This document shows positions 34,106 to 46,550 of a stretch of 64,000 bases of DNA, piece by piece. The stretch is from Carettochelys insculpta. Lineage: Eukaryota; Chordata; Testudines; Carettochelyidae. The stretch is taken from NCBI RefSeq assembly GCF_033958435.1, contig NC_134146.1, positions 53,711,501-53,775,500 of the forward strand, in the 5' to 3' direction. Under the pieces are notes generated by a model. That model saw nothing but the letters and a program-made list of their open reading frames with translations, did not search any database and had not been told where the DNA came from. Each line of letters opens with the position of its first letter. The stretch's first letter is position 1. The position numbers and the translations under genes were made by a program.

Positions 34106-36068
34106 AATAGAATCCTAGGGCTGGAAGGGACCTCAGGAGGTCATAGAGTCCAGCGCTCTGCTCAAGCAGGATCAATCCTAACTAAATCATCCAAGCCAGA
34201 ACTTTGTCAAGATGGGACTTAAAAATCTCTAGGGATGAAGATTCCACCACCTCTCTATGTAGCGCATTCCAGTGCTTTACCACCCTCCTGGTGAAACAGT
34301 TTTGTCTAACATCCAACCTATATCTCCACCTGTGTAACTTGAGATCATTGGTCTTTGTTCTGCCATCCGTCCCTGTGAGAACAGCCTCTCTCCATACACT
34401 TTAGAACCACCTTTGGGAAGTTGAAGGCAGCTATCAAATTTCCCCTCATTCTTCTCTTCTGCGAACTAAATAAGCCCAAATCCCTCAGCTTCTCATAGGT
34501 CATGTGCTTGAGCCCCTTAATCATTTTCATTGCCCTCCACTGCACCCTCTCCAGTGCATCCACATCCCTTTCTATACTGGGGGTCCCAGAATACTCCAGA
34601 TGCAGCCTCACTTGTGCAGAGCAGAGTGGAATAACACCTTCTCTAGTGCACCACAGTATGCCATTAGCCTTCTTGGATAAAGGGTACAGTCACTCATATC
34701 CAGCTTCTTATGCACTCTAATCCCCAGGTCCTTTTCTCCTGCACTGCTACTTAGCCAGTTGGTCGTCAGGCTGTTGTAACAGTGCTTGGGATTCTTCTGT
34801 CCTAAATGCAGGACTCTGCAGTTGTCCTTGTTGAACCTCAAGATTTCTTTTGGCCTAATCCTCCAATTTATCTAGGTCACTCTGGATCCTATCTCTACCC
34901 TCCAGCGTATCCACCTATTCCCTTAGCTTAGTGTCATCTGCAAATTTGCTAAGGGTGCAATCCATTCTTTCAACAATACCCACTCTAGAACTGATCCTTG
35001 GGGCACTCCATTTCAAACTGACCACCAACCAGACATAGAACCATTGATCACTACCCTTTGGGCCCAAAGTGTAACCAGCTTTCTCTCCACCTTACAGTCC
35101 ATTTATCCACTCCATACTTTCTTAACTTGCAGGCAAGAACATTACGAGAGTCTGTATCAAAAGCTTTGCTAAAGTCAAGGTATATCACATCCATTGACTT
35201 TCCCATGTTTGCAGAGCCAGTTACCTCGTCATAGAAGCTAATCAGATTGATCAGGTATGACTTGCCCTTGGTGAATTCATGTTGTTCATGTTGACTATTC
35301 TTGATCACTTCCCCTCTTCCAAGTGCTTCAAAATGGATTCTTTGAGGATCCCCTCTGTGATTTTTCCAGGGACTGAGGTAAGGCTGACCATTCTATAGTT
35401 CCCTGGATTGTCCTTCTTTCCTTTTTTTTTAAATATGAGCACTATATTTGCATTTTTCCTGTCATTTGGGACCTCTCTTGATCTCCACAAGTTTTCAAAG
35501 ATAGTGGCCAAAGGCTCTGCAATTACACTTGCCCATTCCTTCAGTATCCATGGATGCATTTAAATCTGGACCCTTGGATATATGTAGATCTAGCTTTTCT
35601 AAATAGTTCTTAACCTGTTCTTTCCCTAACTAGGGCTGATCACCTCTTTCCCATAGTGCACTGCCTAGTGCAGAAGTCTGGGAGCTGATTTTGTCTGTAA
35701 AGACCGAGGCAAAAAACCATTGAGTACTTTACCTTTTTTCACATAATTTGGCACAAGGTTACTTCCTTCATCAAGTAAGGGCCCCACACCCTCCCTGATT
35801 ACCCTCTTATTGTTAACATGCCTATAGAATCCTTTCCCATTACTCTTTATGTTCCTCGTAGCTGCAGTTTCAATTGTGCTTTGTCTTCCTGATTATGCCC
35901 CGGCATTCTCAAGCAGCATATTTGTACTCCTCTTTAGTCATCTGTCCAATTTTCTGCTTATTGTATGCATCCTTTTTGAGTTTAAGCTCGCCAAAGATTT
36001 CCCTGGTAAGCCAAGCTTGTTGCCTACCGTTTTTGCTTTTCTTCTGACTTTTTGTCGATCTTCTGGTA
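34106..36068 (-). mobile_element. CR1 LINE, 5'-truncated
   Basis: From the 3' end (ATAGAATCCTAGGGCTGG on the + strand) the minus strand reads CR1 C-terminus and RT: ERVQWRAMKMIKGLKH, EKDLGIRVHKKLDMS, motif A ([14 protein letters not shown]), VIAEPLATIFENLWRS and upstream linker to 36068. Several frameshifts are present. A Tigger-like element adjoins its truncated 5' end. Confidence 0.88.
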
Positions 36069-36072
36069 ACTA

Positions 36073-36515
36073 CAGTAAACCCTTGATTTAATGGACTAAT
36101 TGTGGGGAAGAGTGTCTGCTATTCCCGAAAGTTTGTTAAATGCAAGGGTTTACTGCCGACCCACCCCTGCCAGGCTCCCACAGCTCCCCACCCCAGAACA
36201 AAACCCTGCCACTCACTGGAGCTGCCACCACTGGAGGAGCCTCTGGACCCCATCAGAGCCACTGGAGGAGCCACCGTGTGCTCCTCCCACCAGGGGTGGG
36301 GCACATATGTGAGTGCCAGTCTGCCTGTGTACGCATCCCACCCTGGTGGGAGGAGCGTGTGGCAGCTCCTCCAGGCTGCAGCAGCGATAAGTCTCAACTT
36401 TTTTTTGGTGGAGAGTATGATTTTGCAGACATCGGTGAACTTCGGGAACAACGGGGGGATGTCCCTTGTTCCTGAAGTCCACTAAATTGGGGCCCATAAA
36501 ATCAAGGGTTCACTG
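36073..36515. mobile_element. Tigger/mariner-like MITE, clear TIRs
   Basis: Termini are CAGTAAACCCTTGATTTAAT and the inverse of CAGTGAACCCTTGATTTTAT, differing at two positions. TA precedes the element and CA follows it. The interior is GC-rich with CTGGAGGAGCC words. Small open frames here are spurious. Confidence 0.8.
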
Positions 36516-37770
36516 CATAGATATACCCTAAGTGTGCTGTGAAGAGTGATTCATCTGTTTGATGATACCACTTTTCGATGCCTTGCGGGTAGCTAACAAT
36601 TCTGCTGCTGTGAATGGTGATATTAACAGATACCATTTTTCTCAACAACAGATTTACTAGCTAGCAAGTTCTACCAAAAACAGACAAACAAACAAAAAAA
36701 CAGAAAAAGAAAAACGTACAACCAGAAAAAAAAAGACCTAAGGAAACAACAAAAGACAAGAACGTGCAAAGCCCCTGTTTGTTTTGTTTCTGCCTAGGTC
36801 CAGTAAGGAAAAGAAATAACTACATTTTTTTAATGAGACGGGGGGGAAAACACCCTAATTAAAGAAATTAGTATAACTTGGGCATGCATATTTGTGTATA
36901 TATTTTTTTCATGTTTCCTAAAGTTATTTAAGTATGTTAGTGAAAATTTTCATAGTCACCACTAGCAAGCGTTGTTGGCTGCACTAAAAAAATTGTTGTG
37001 AGAACCCCTAACAGTCCGAAAGTATGGTAAAACAGTGTTGTACCCTGGTATCCTTCAGTTTCGAAGATGTGATCTGTAGATTCCCTCTTTAACAACATGA
37101 TTTTCTCAGGTCCCTCTGGTGTACAGATGAGGGAGTGTGTCTGGTACACTGATGGTGAAAATGCAATGCAGCGGCTGAACAGCTGTGCTATTAATATTTT
37201 TAACTTTTATGTTAAGACTGTGCACTAGGCATAGAAAGGTAATTTTTCTCTAGCACCAACACAGAAGCCACAGAATCAACCAGGAGAGTGGTTTCAGGTG
37301 GCAGAACTGATAAATTGTGACTTGCTCATCTCACTCTGAGTCCTTTCCTCTTGTACTTCTGCAAACAAAATGGATCAGATTGAAACCAAACTGTCTGCTT
37401 TTGTGGTGAGAGAGCAACAGCATAAGAGAACAAGAATCTCATATTCAGTAAAAGAGTTTGCCAGTGATAGCTGCTCATGTACTGTTGGTGTTGATTGACC
37501 TTTGCTGAGTAACCTGTGCTTTGAATCCAACCTTTCTGGCAAGTTGAGATTAGTGGGGAAGTACTGGGTCCCTTGCTGGTAGAGATTGATTACTCTTTCT
37601 TTAAGAAAGGTAGGTTTCTTACTGCTTTGAAGGAAGTATTAGTGCAGTATTTTCTTGAAGTCATTGCTTCATGTTAACAGTCAAGCTAGTTATCAACCAG
37701 TAACACATCTTTCCCTAATTAAAACTGTGGAGAAGATTGTAGGAAGACAGTTCTCATAGTATCATAGTAT
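36516..37770. other. intron, A-rich tract and possible L2-like piece
   Basis: An A/AAC-rich stretch lies at about 36665-36760. At 37600-37740 the reading resembles the NYRPVSNL-type region of L2 LINEs, but it is very degraded. Otherwise nothing is recognised. Confidence 0.4.
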
Positions 37771-37867
37771 CTCATACAGCAACGAGGGGTCCTGTGGCAC
37801 CTTATAGACTAACAGAAAAGTTTTGAGCATGAGCTTTCATGAGCACAGACTCACTTCATCAGATGTG
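37771..37867 (+). mobile_element. CryI-like SINE with 8-bp TSD
   Basis: It contains GGGGTCCTGTGGCACCTTAT, AGACTAACAGAAAAGTTTTG and GACTCACTTCATCAGATG. It is preceded by CATAGTAT (37763-37770, also a tandem copy at 37755-37762) and followed by CATAGTAT (37868-37875). The head is truncated. Confidence 0.85.
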
Positions 37868-38194
37868 CATAGTATGTGCCTTTGACCACACTGACTCTTC
37901 AATGGGTATACATCTGGCTGTGGTCCAGGAAGTATGCTGGTTGAAGGTCAGATGTTCACACTAGTAGTATAAAATGTATCAATTGCCAATAGTTGTTGAT
38001 CCCAAGGTTTTGCTGACCCCCCTGTGGACTTTTGCAAAAGTGGATGGGACTGCTTTTTGGTGGCTTTGTTCTTTTATTACTGAGAAATAGTGGTGAGTAG
38101 ATATGAGCTAATACTTCTCCTACCAAATGTCCCCATCTGTGGTGTCCATCTGGTTACCATTCTGCCTCCTTTTAAACATATGTATATAAAATGG

Positions 38195-38880
38195 TACCAT
38201 TAAATCCTGCGAACCCTGCAAATATTCCATGACTGTCAGTGTATTGCATGGGAGCTGCCTGTGCTGTCTTGGTGAGGCTCACATCAGCAACAGATGTACA
38301 ATCTGTAAGTTTTCAAGCTAAGAACTATGATGAAGTGGGACATTCAACTTAGAGCACTCCTTATGGAGTCAGCTCTAACTCCGGAACCAACATGCTGCTC
38401 AGGATTGGCACCAGGTACGAAAGGTTCAAAGCATGGTATTCAGTTGGCACTGTCAAATTGCCAGCACCAATCAAGAAGCCAAGGAGGATGGTAAAAGAAC
38501 GCACCCAATCCAGGAGGAAAGGAGACATGGCAGCAGAGCAGCACAGAGCTGCATCAGGTGGCTCTCAATTTCCATCAGGCTAAAGGGGCCCAACTAAGAC
38601 TGAGCAAAATACAGCAGCTCAATCCATTCCACTGACTCCGAATAGTGGAACGCTTAATCACATTCAGGTGTCCTCCATGCCACAGGCTTGGGACCCAGCC
38701 TGATAGCCTGAGTGGAATTAGTGGGTGTTCCTTTCCCTAGCAGGGTCCCTTTGATCATGGGCTGGTGAGAGGTGCTAGACACCTCCAGCCTCCTCTCTGC
38801 TGGATGCCCTGCAGGCTGCAAGGAAAATACTGTCTTTGCCAGTCTCTGCACCTCAGTCTTCTGTGAGTCCATGGTCTAGG
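38195..38880 (+). mobile_element. DIRS-like gag N-terminal remnant
   Basis: The + strand reads a zinc-finger-like segment (CLGEAHISNRCTICK), then a SGTFNLEHSLWSQL segment and, in the frame from 38392, MLLRIGTRYERFKAW with a basic S/R/P-rich region. This order matches the start of turtle DIRS gag (CLRCLGE-H--DRC-ICK, LRALLMES). Frames are broken. Confidence 0.6.
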
Positions 38881-38883
38881 GCA

Positions 38884-39145
38884 GGGGTCAGCCAGAGTGC
38901 TGAAATTTGACCTTTTGACCTCTGTGGATGGTCCAACCTTCATTAATAAATAAAGATGCCAGGCTTTACTGTTTAGGTGGTTGTTGGTAGCATTAGCTGG
39001 TCTTTTGTTGAATCCACATGCAGCATGGCTTTGAACAAGCTCCCAGCTACTTGGGGCGGGAGAGGTGGTACTGAGCGTCCAACTCGCAGGCCGATGAAAA
39101 TCAGCTCACTTGCTGCTCTTGGCACCCATGGCAGGGGTTATTGAC
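38884..39145. mobile_element. hAT-like fragment (CAGGGGTC family)
   Basis: It begins CAGGGGTCAGCCAGAGTGC and has TGAAATTTGACCTTTTGACC as in the copy at 5219. It ends near GGCAGGGGTTATTGACCC. Internal parts have been lost compared with the other copies. Confidence 0.6.
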
Positions 39146-39214
39146 CCAAAAACTCATGATAATTTTGTCAGCATCCTATCAGCACTGGACAATGGACAGG
39201 GAGGTGCCCAGGCA

Positions 39215-40086
39215 CTTTTCACCAGCCCTCAATGAATGGCATTCAAGACAATATTTTATTTCAGACGTTGGAAAAGCTACTGGAAGGGAATCTGTTCTAG
39301 ATTTGATTTTAACAAATATGGAAGAACTACTTGAGAAATTGAAAGTGAAAAGCAGCTTGGGTGAAAGTGACCATGAAATCATAGAGTTCATGATTCTGAG
39401 GAACGGTAGAAGGGAGAACAACAAAATAGAGACAATGGATTTTAGTAAATCTGGAGAGCTGCAGAGGGCCATTATTAAGGCCTGAAAAGCAAGCTATTCC
39501 ACTGCATAGGAGACATAGAAAGTATGGGAAAAGATCTCAGCATCAAAAAGGAGTAATATAAAAATTGGAAACAAGGAAAGATTACAAAGGATGAGTATGA
39601 GCAAACAGTGTAGGTATGGAGGAGCAAGATTAGAAAGGCAAAGACACAAAATAAGCTTAAACTAGCTGTAACAAGAAGACCTACTATAAATATACTAGGA
39701 GCAAGAAGAAGATGGACAGAGTAGGCCCACTACCCAGTGAGGAGAGAGAAGTAATATCAGGAAACTTGGAAATGGCAGAGGCACTTAATGACTTCTTTGT
39801 TTCAGTCTTCACCAAGAAGTCTGATGATGAAGGAATGCCTACCATAGTGAATGCTAGTGAGAAAGGGATAGGTTTAGAAGATAAAAATAAGAAAAGAGCA
39901 AGTTAAAAATGACTTAAAAAAGTTAGATGTCTGCATATCATCAGGACCTGATGAAATGCATGCTAGAATATTCAAGGATCTGACAGAGGAGGTATCTGAG
40001 CCTTTAGCTATCACCTTTGAAAAGTCATGGAAGTTGGAAGCAATTCCGGAAGACTGGAAAAGAGAAAATATAGTGTGCATCTATTA
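39215..40086 (+). mobile_element. CR1 LINE, first part (EN end to RT start)
   Basis: It reads [70 protein letters not shown] and the [20 protein letters not shown] region, then stops at the poly-A boundary at 40086. The continuation is at 46551-47915, beyond a large insertion. An uninterrupted AGTGAATGCTAGTGAG at about 39846 marks the empty site of the SINE in the copy at 10990. Confidence 0.85.
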
Positions 40087-40920
40087 AAAAAAAAAAAAAA
40101 AGTGAGGTGTATGGGGTGCCCAGGGATGGGTAGCACCTCTGGTGTGGGGAGTTGTCATGCACCTTTGGTCCCCACCTGGCACCCAGCTCTCACCTGTGGC
40201 TCCAAGAAGCTGTAGCATGCAGCGGCCACACCCCGATAAACCGCTTCGACAGGTGGGCTAAACCAGGTGAGGGTAGCCAACAGGTCTGAAAACTGTGGCG
40301 AGATAGGGAATTGCCTATCCCAGCATTCAAAGTTGGCCCAGGTGGAGTGTATGGAGGAGATCAACAGCAAGATCCAATGGCTAGGAAGGCGGTTCTGCAA
40401 CACTCTGGGAAGAGGGAAGGGCACGACAAGGCACCAAATATGGCATGGCCACCCACTGCAGCATTGGAAGTCCCAGCCATGGCGACTTTTCGTACCACTG
40501 AAACCAGGCTTCTGAGGTCAAGAGAGTGGAACTGCCCCTGTGCAAAGGCTTTTCCACTTTAAACGTTCTCTTGCACAGGTTGTTTGCACATTCTCATCAC
40601 TTTTGTCTACCTCAAAGTCCTACAGCGATGGTGGAGGGGCGAAGCGACAGGTGGAGGTGACCACTGGGAGTCATAGCTCCAAACCAGCACGTAGGCGGCC
40701 TGTGAAATTTGGTCTCTTGACTTTGGCCCCGGGACAACAGAGTAGTTCGACAGCATCCCAGGCAACTGAGCAGATCTTTTTAGGAACAGTACTGCTCACC
40801 TTCAAAATGAGGGAGGGGACTAAAAAAGGTGTCCCAAAAATTGCTTGTCCCAACCAAAATGTGGCGCATGCCACAGCTGGCAGTTTTACCCTCCCAGTGG
40901 TCAAAAAATAGTGACAAGAA

Positions 40921-41935
40921 AGATGATATTTGCAGCATGGAATGTTCACACCCTCTTGGACAGGGAGCATGCTATGAGGCCTGAGAGAAGAACGGCCCTC
41001 ATAGCAAATGAACTGGCACGTTATGACATTGACATAGCCACCCTGAGCGAGACCAGGCTGGCAGAAGAAGGATCCATCTGCGAACCAAAAGGAGGTTGTG
41101 CCTTCTTCTGGAAAGGCAGGCCAGAAAATGAAGACAGAATCCTCGGAGTGGGACTTGCCATCAAGCCATCACTTCTGCACCAGCTTCCTGACCCACCAAC
41201 TTGCATCAGTGAGCATCTGATCAAGCTCCATTTCCCCCTCAACACCTTTCACAGCATTACAGTCATCAGCGCTTACGCCCCTACACTGACTAACAGCGAC
41301 AAAACAAAAGGATGTTTCTATGAGGACTTTGACCATCTTGTGAAAGCAACTCCTCCTAGTGACAGGCTTCTCCTGTTGGGTGACTTCAACGCCAGGGTGG
41401 CAAGGACTGCAGGACCTGGAAAGGGGTGCTGGGGCATCACGGTGTTGGTAACATGAAAGCCAGTGGCTGCCTTCTGCTGAGATTGTGTGCAGAAAACAAC
41501 CTGGCGATTACCAACACTATCTTCAGGCAAGCCAATATATACGAGACCACATGGATGCACCCGAGATCAAAACAGTGGCACCTGATTGACTATGTCATCA
41601 GTCGCAGGCAGGACATTCAAGATGTTAAGATCACCAGGGCCATGCGGGGAGCTGAGTGCTGGACTGATCATAGACTCATCAGATCAGTCCTTATGCTGCA
41701 CATCACACCACTGCACCACAAGAAGCTCAAGGTTGTCAGACTCTCCTTCAAAATCATGAAGCTGCAACATACTGGTCATTGTGAGAAATTCACAGCCTGC
41801 CTTAAGAAAGTACTGATGTCCCATGGACCTCTGACTGGAGACCCAACACAAAAATGGGACCAGTTCCAAACCCTGGTGCCAGAGTCAGCCAAATCAACAC
41901 TAGGACTGAAAAAGAGTTCACCAAGACTGGTTTGA
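40921..41935 (+). pseudogene. RTE-like endonuclease domain, one frameshift
   Basis: This apurinic-type endonuclease nicks target DNA for reverse transcription. The first open stretch (to 41456) shows WNVHTLLD, the catalytic glutamate in LSETRLA, the ISAYAPTL segment and the GDFNARV motif. The second (from 41426 in another frame) gives CAENNLAITNTIFRQ, TTWMHPRSKQWHLIDYV and the final catalytic TDHRLI. Nearly all family motifs are kept, so the copy is fairly young, but the frameshift inactivates it. Confidence 0.82.
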
Positions 41936-42167
41936 TGAAAATGATGAAGCCATCGTGAAGACGTTAGAAGAAAAACAGAACGCATTTCTGCTATAGCAAA
42001 ATGATCAGTCCTCAATCGCCAAACGTGATTGTTTCAAACACCTTCAGAGCCAGGCGCAAACAGCACTTCGCAAAATGCAAGATGAGTGGTGGGAGAGTAA
42101 AGCTGATGAAGTCCAATACTATGCTGACACCAAGAACTTCAGGGTGGTGTTCAGTGCTATCAAAGCT

Positions 42168-45100
42168 CTCATCATCATCATCATCATCATCAATAACCAT
42201 GGGCTCAGTGCCCGTTGGTGTCTGATGTCTCTCTCACTATTTCCTTCCATCTTTGCCTATCCAGTGCAGAGTGGCTTAGTTTCTGTAGACTAGCTCTGCA
42301 CCAATTTACTATATCATCTATCTGTTTTCTGTTGAGTCTGCCTCTCCTATTTGAACCATGCATTATGCCAAATACTGGGGTCTTGATTTTTCGTTCGTCA
42401 TTCATTGTGCAAATATGTCCCAATAGTTGTAGCTTCCATTTTATAACCTTCTGCAGCAGGTTCTCTTTCGGCTGTATCTTCCTATATAATTTTTCATTGG
42501 TGACCTTCTGCATCCATCCTATTCTCAGAATCTTTCTATAACAACTCCTTTCGAACACCAATATTCTTCTTTTCGAATCTTTTGTTATCACCCACGTCTC
42601 ACATCCGTACAAACTTGCTGCTGAGTACACGTTTTCAAGATGCCCAGCTTCGTTCTTAAGCTAATTGCCTTGCTTTTCCAGATCTTATCCATTGCCTTCA
42701 AACTTGCTCTTGCTTTCGCTATTCTAGTCGCTATTTCCTTCTTGCAGTCTAGATCATGTTATGTTGCTCCCCAGATATCTGAACTTCTCTACATTTTCTA
42801 GTTCAATACCATCCACACTGATCTTCCTTCCTATTTCCTTATCTCCAAATACCATTGTTTTTTATCGATGTTCATCATCAGCCCGTACCGATTCCCTTCT
42901 TTGTTTAACACCTGCACCGTTTTCGCTAGCTTCTCGTCATCTTCCTCAATGATAACTATATCATCCGCGAACCTCAAGTTGTTAATTATTTTCCTGTGCA
43001 CAGATATCCCTTCTACCTCTTCCTTGACCTTGTCCATCACTCTCTCCAGATGTGCGATGAAGATACTTGGCAATATTGGATTTCCTTGTCTCATACCTCT
43101 ACTTGTTTTAAACCGACTTCCCAACTCCCCTCATGTTCTCACCTCTGCCTACATATTATCATTGATGTCTTTCAACAACCGTATTAGTCTGCTATCCACT
43201 CCATATGACTCCAACATAACCCAAGTGACTTTCTGATCTATACTGTCAAATGTATTTTGAAAATCGATGAAGCAAGTGTATGCATTTTTGTTCTTTCGTC
43301 AGGCTTTCTCCGCTATCAGTCTTAGTGCCAATATCTGCTGTAAGGTACTTCTATCTTTTCTGAACCCTGCTTGCTCATCTGCTATATGTTCTTCTATCTG
43401 TGATCTTAATCTCTGTCAGTATCATCATCAGCACCTTTCCTAGATGACTCGTTAGGGCAATCATTCTGTAGTTCTTGCACTCCAGTGTACTTCCTTTCTT
43501 GGTATTGTCACTAGCACAGATCTTGTCCATTCCTTAGGTGCCTTCCCTTCTTTCCATGCTATATTACATAGTCGGTGTATTTCCTGAATCATGCTTTCTC
43601 CGCCATATTTGATCATCTCTCCCGTGATCTTATCATTTCCAGGGCTCTTGTTGTTCTTTAGTTGTTTCACTGCTTTTTCTACTTCCTCCTTTGAAATATT
43701 GGTTTTGCTCTCGATGCTCGGGGGGGATATCTCTTTCAGTTCTTCAGTCAGTCTTTCTGAGACACTTGGGTCCAACTGTGCTTTGTATAGATCAGTGCAA
43801 TATCTCGTCCATCACTGCACAGTCTCCTCGCTGTTCATGAGCACTTCTTCGTTCTCCTCTTTGATTGCCATCTGCTTTGTTTGCCATTTCCTATTAATAT
43901 TCCTAATTGTCATGTACACCTCCCTGGTCTTCTATTCACCGTAATACCTCTCAATATCTTCACATTGCTCCTCTAACCATTTCTCCTTATCTTTTCTGGC
44001 TGCTTTCCTTACCTCATTGCATTTCATCCTATATTGCTGTTCTGCCGTCTCAGAAACATCTCTTCTGATGTTCAACACTCTTTTCTCTTGAACCAACTTC
44101 GGTGTCTTCTGGGTAATCCACTTCTTATTGATCTTTTCTTCTTCTAGTACAGTCTGCTCAATTGCGTCTTCTATAGCGATGGCTGTCCCTGCGACTCTCT
44201 TCTCTAGTTCTTTCTCTGTGGCAATATTCTTAATCTTCTCTTCGAGCACTGTTTTGTGTGCATTCCCTGTTTCTTCCTCACATAGCCTCATCACATGTCT
44301 TCTTAAACTATGTCTTACATTTTCTTTTGAGTTTTATCTTGATGTTTGCGCTCACTAGACTGTGGTCTGAGTCTATATCCGCTCCTTGGAAAGTTCGGCA
44401 CTGCTGTACTGATGTTATCCATCTTCTTATCATATCTATCATGTTCTTGGACTTCCCATCATTCGATCGCCATGTCCACTTCCTACAGTCCTTTTGCTGG
44501 AATCCCATGTTGCAGATCACCATCTCATGCTCTGTAGCAAACTCTAACAGTTTCTCCCCTCGTTCGCTTCTTTCTTCATATCCAAACCTTCCCATGACTC
44601 TCTCCCAACCTTCATTATCTGTTCCAACCTTTGCATTCTAATCTCCTCCGATGATTAACACATCTTTCTTCAGTATCTTCTCCACCACCTTTGTCAAATC
44701 TTCATACAATAGCTCACGCTCTTCCTCCGTACTGTCCGACGTGGGTGCATACACCTGAATGAGTGAGAAGTTGAATGGTTTTGCTTTGAATCACGCAACC
44801 ATCATTCTTGCACTCACCAGTTTGTATCCTAATAATGCTCTACTAGCTGTTTTGCTAAGAAGGAATCCAACTCCTGCTTCATGCTTCTTTTCGTTTCCTG
44901 ACTAAATGACTTTGCAACCTCATATCTCTCCTGATCCCATCCAACGCATCTCTGCCAGTCCAAGTATATGACATCGATATCTCTCCATTTCCTTTCGAAG
45001 CAGCTATAATTTTCCAGTTGCCCACAGTGTTCAGATGTTCTGTGTTCCAATGGATAGCATATGTGTTCAGTGTAATTTTCTTTCAGTAGCCAACTTATCG

Positions 45101-45311
45101 ACCCAACCCCAATCGCTCGATTGGCATCGTGGACCTTGTTTATCCAGGCAATGTCCGAGCCGGCATTTTTTATTATTTGGTTATACTGGCATCAGATTTC
45201 ATTTGTATTGTTGTTTGACGGTCAGCACATCGACACACATCTGACCAACCCTCCTCTTTCATCCAGGCCTCGAACTGGCATGGAGCTCTCAGTGGCTTCA
45301 TGGCGGAGTTG
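42168..45311 (-). mobile_element. second RTE-family LINE nested in the first
   Basis: On the minus strand, EN lies at 45060-44308 (IQVYAPTSDSTEEERE, GDWNAKVGTDNEGWERV, NMGFQQKDCRKWTWRS, GADIDSDHSLV). The linker runs to about 43930, and RT fragments follow: KQLKNNKSPGNDKITGEMIK, GKAPKEWTRSVLVTIP, MRQGNPILPSIFIAHLERVM, LRFADDIVIIEEDDEKLA, SLYGCETWVITKDSKRRIL and LLGHICTMNDERK. It ends in a GAT-repeat tail at 42170-42192. Flanking AAGCT (42163-42167 and 45312-45316) is a possible duplication. It is nearly full length but frame-broken. Confidence 0.85.
42170..42192. repeat. CAT/ATG microsatellite tail of RTE element
   Basis: About eight CAT units mark the 3' tail of the minus-strand LINE. Such microsatellite tails are usual for RTE-like elements. 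Confidence 0.9.
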
Positions 45312-46540
45312 AAGCTATATATGGACCTTCAAAGCCAAGTACGACACCTCTCCTGTCTGCAAATGGCTCAACCCTTCTGAGGGAGAAAAACAGCATCAAC
45401 AATAGGTGGAGAGAGCACTTCAGCAACCTTCTCAACAGACCCTCCATTGTCGACTCTGTGGCCCTAGACCAGATCCTTCAGAAACCCACAATAGACAGTC
45501 TTGACTTGCCCCCTACAATGAATAAGGTCAAAAAGGCAATCCACCAGCCCAGCTCTGGCAAAGCCCCTGGGATGGACAGTATCCCTGCTGAAATTTTCAA
45601 AGCAGCAGGACCATCGTCAGTTGAAGCCTTTCACAACATCTTTATCAGCATCAGGGAAGAAGACATGCCCAAAGACTTTAAGGATGCCACAGTCATCTCA
45701 CCTTTCAAGAACAAGGGCAACAAAGTTGACTGTTCTTCTCTGTACTGCTGGGAAGGTCTTGGCTCGAGTCATTGTCTGATCACTAGAGTCTCAGAGGAGA
45801 ACCTACCAGAGGCACAGTGTGGTTTTCGCCCCGGCAGCAGCACCATTGACGTGATCTTTGCTGTTCATCAGGTCCAGGAAAAGTGCATAGAGCAGAACTT
45901 GGGTCTGTACACTGTCTTTATAGACCTGACCGAGACATTTGAGACCGTCAGTAGAGAAGCCCTGTGGATTATCCTGTCAAAATTTGGCTGCCCGAGAAGA
46001 TTCGTTAACCTCATATGTCTGTTCCACAATGACATGACTGGCTTTGCTCTTTCAAATGGCGAGTCCTCAGATCCATTTGAGATATCCAAGGTTGTGAAGC
46101 AAGGGTGCATGTTGGCCCCAGTGTTATTCATCCTCTTTTTCATGTGTGTCTTCAGCCACAGTGAACTCTCCCAGGGGAAAAGGAATCAAGGTAGACCTCA
46201 CAAGAGGTACAATGACTGCATGAAGGCCAGCATTGCTCATGCTGGTTTAAAACCAGATCAGCTACAGCCGTATGCAAAAGACCGAACAGGCTGGCATGTC
46301 TCTCATATGACGTGTATGACAACTTTGAAGAGCAGCGACGCATACCCCTCATTGATGCTTGTGAGAGGAGGAAAGCAACAGTGGCAGCTGTACCAACAGA
46401 GCCAGGAGAATTCCCTTGCCCCCACTGTGGATGACCATGCTGTTCAAAGCTTGGACTCCTCAGCCAAATGCGAGTCCACAACCGATGAGCCTGTGCAAGC
46501 TCAAGACGTCATCGTTGGACATAATGTACTACTTACAAAA
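45312..46540 (+). pseudogene. RTE-like RT part with internal deletion
   Basis: The frame (long open stretch from 45458) reads HQPSSGKAPGMDSIPAEIFK, MPKDFKDATVISPFKNKGN, EAQCGFRPGSSTIDVIFAVH, motif A-like VFIDLTETFETVSREALW and motif B VVKQGCMLAPVLFILFF. It then jumps at about 46150-46165 directly to the C-terminal region SQGKRNQGRPHKRYNDC, AKDRTGWHVSHM and a zinc-finger-like end. The catalytic FADD region and thumb are missing, so the frame is continuous but the enzyme is dead. Motif A has lost its usual second aromatic-Asp pattern (DLTETFE for DLTKAFD). Confidence 0.82.
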
Positions 46541-46550
46541 AAAAATAAAA

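Larger units (their letters stand above)
40087..46540 (+). mobile_element. RTE-like LINE inserted in CR1
   Basis: The element starts near 40104 with a 5' UTR. The endonuclease is at 40921-42167 (MIFAAWNVHTLLDREHAM, TLSETRLAEEG, ISAYAPT, LLLLGDFNARV, WHLIDYVISRRQD, AECWTDHRLIRS). The RT continues at 45312-46540 after a nested insertion at 42168-45311, and ends in an A-rich tail. It interrupts CR1. EN carries one frame change at about 41430. Confidence 0.85.

Noticed and set aside
42168..42200. CRISPR-like or regulatory repeat
   Set aside because: It is a simple CAT repeat forming the tail of an RTE element.
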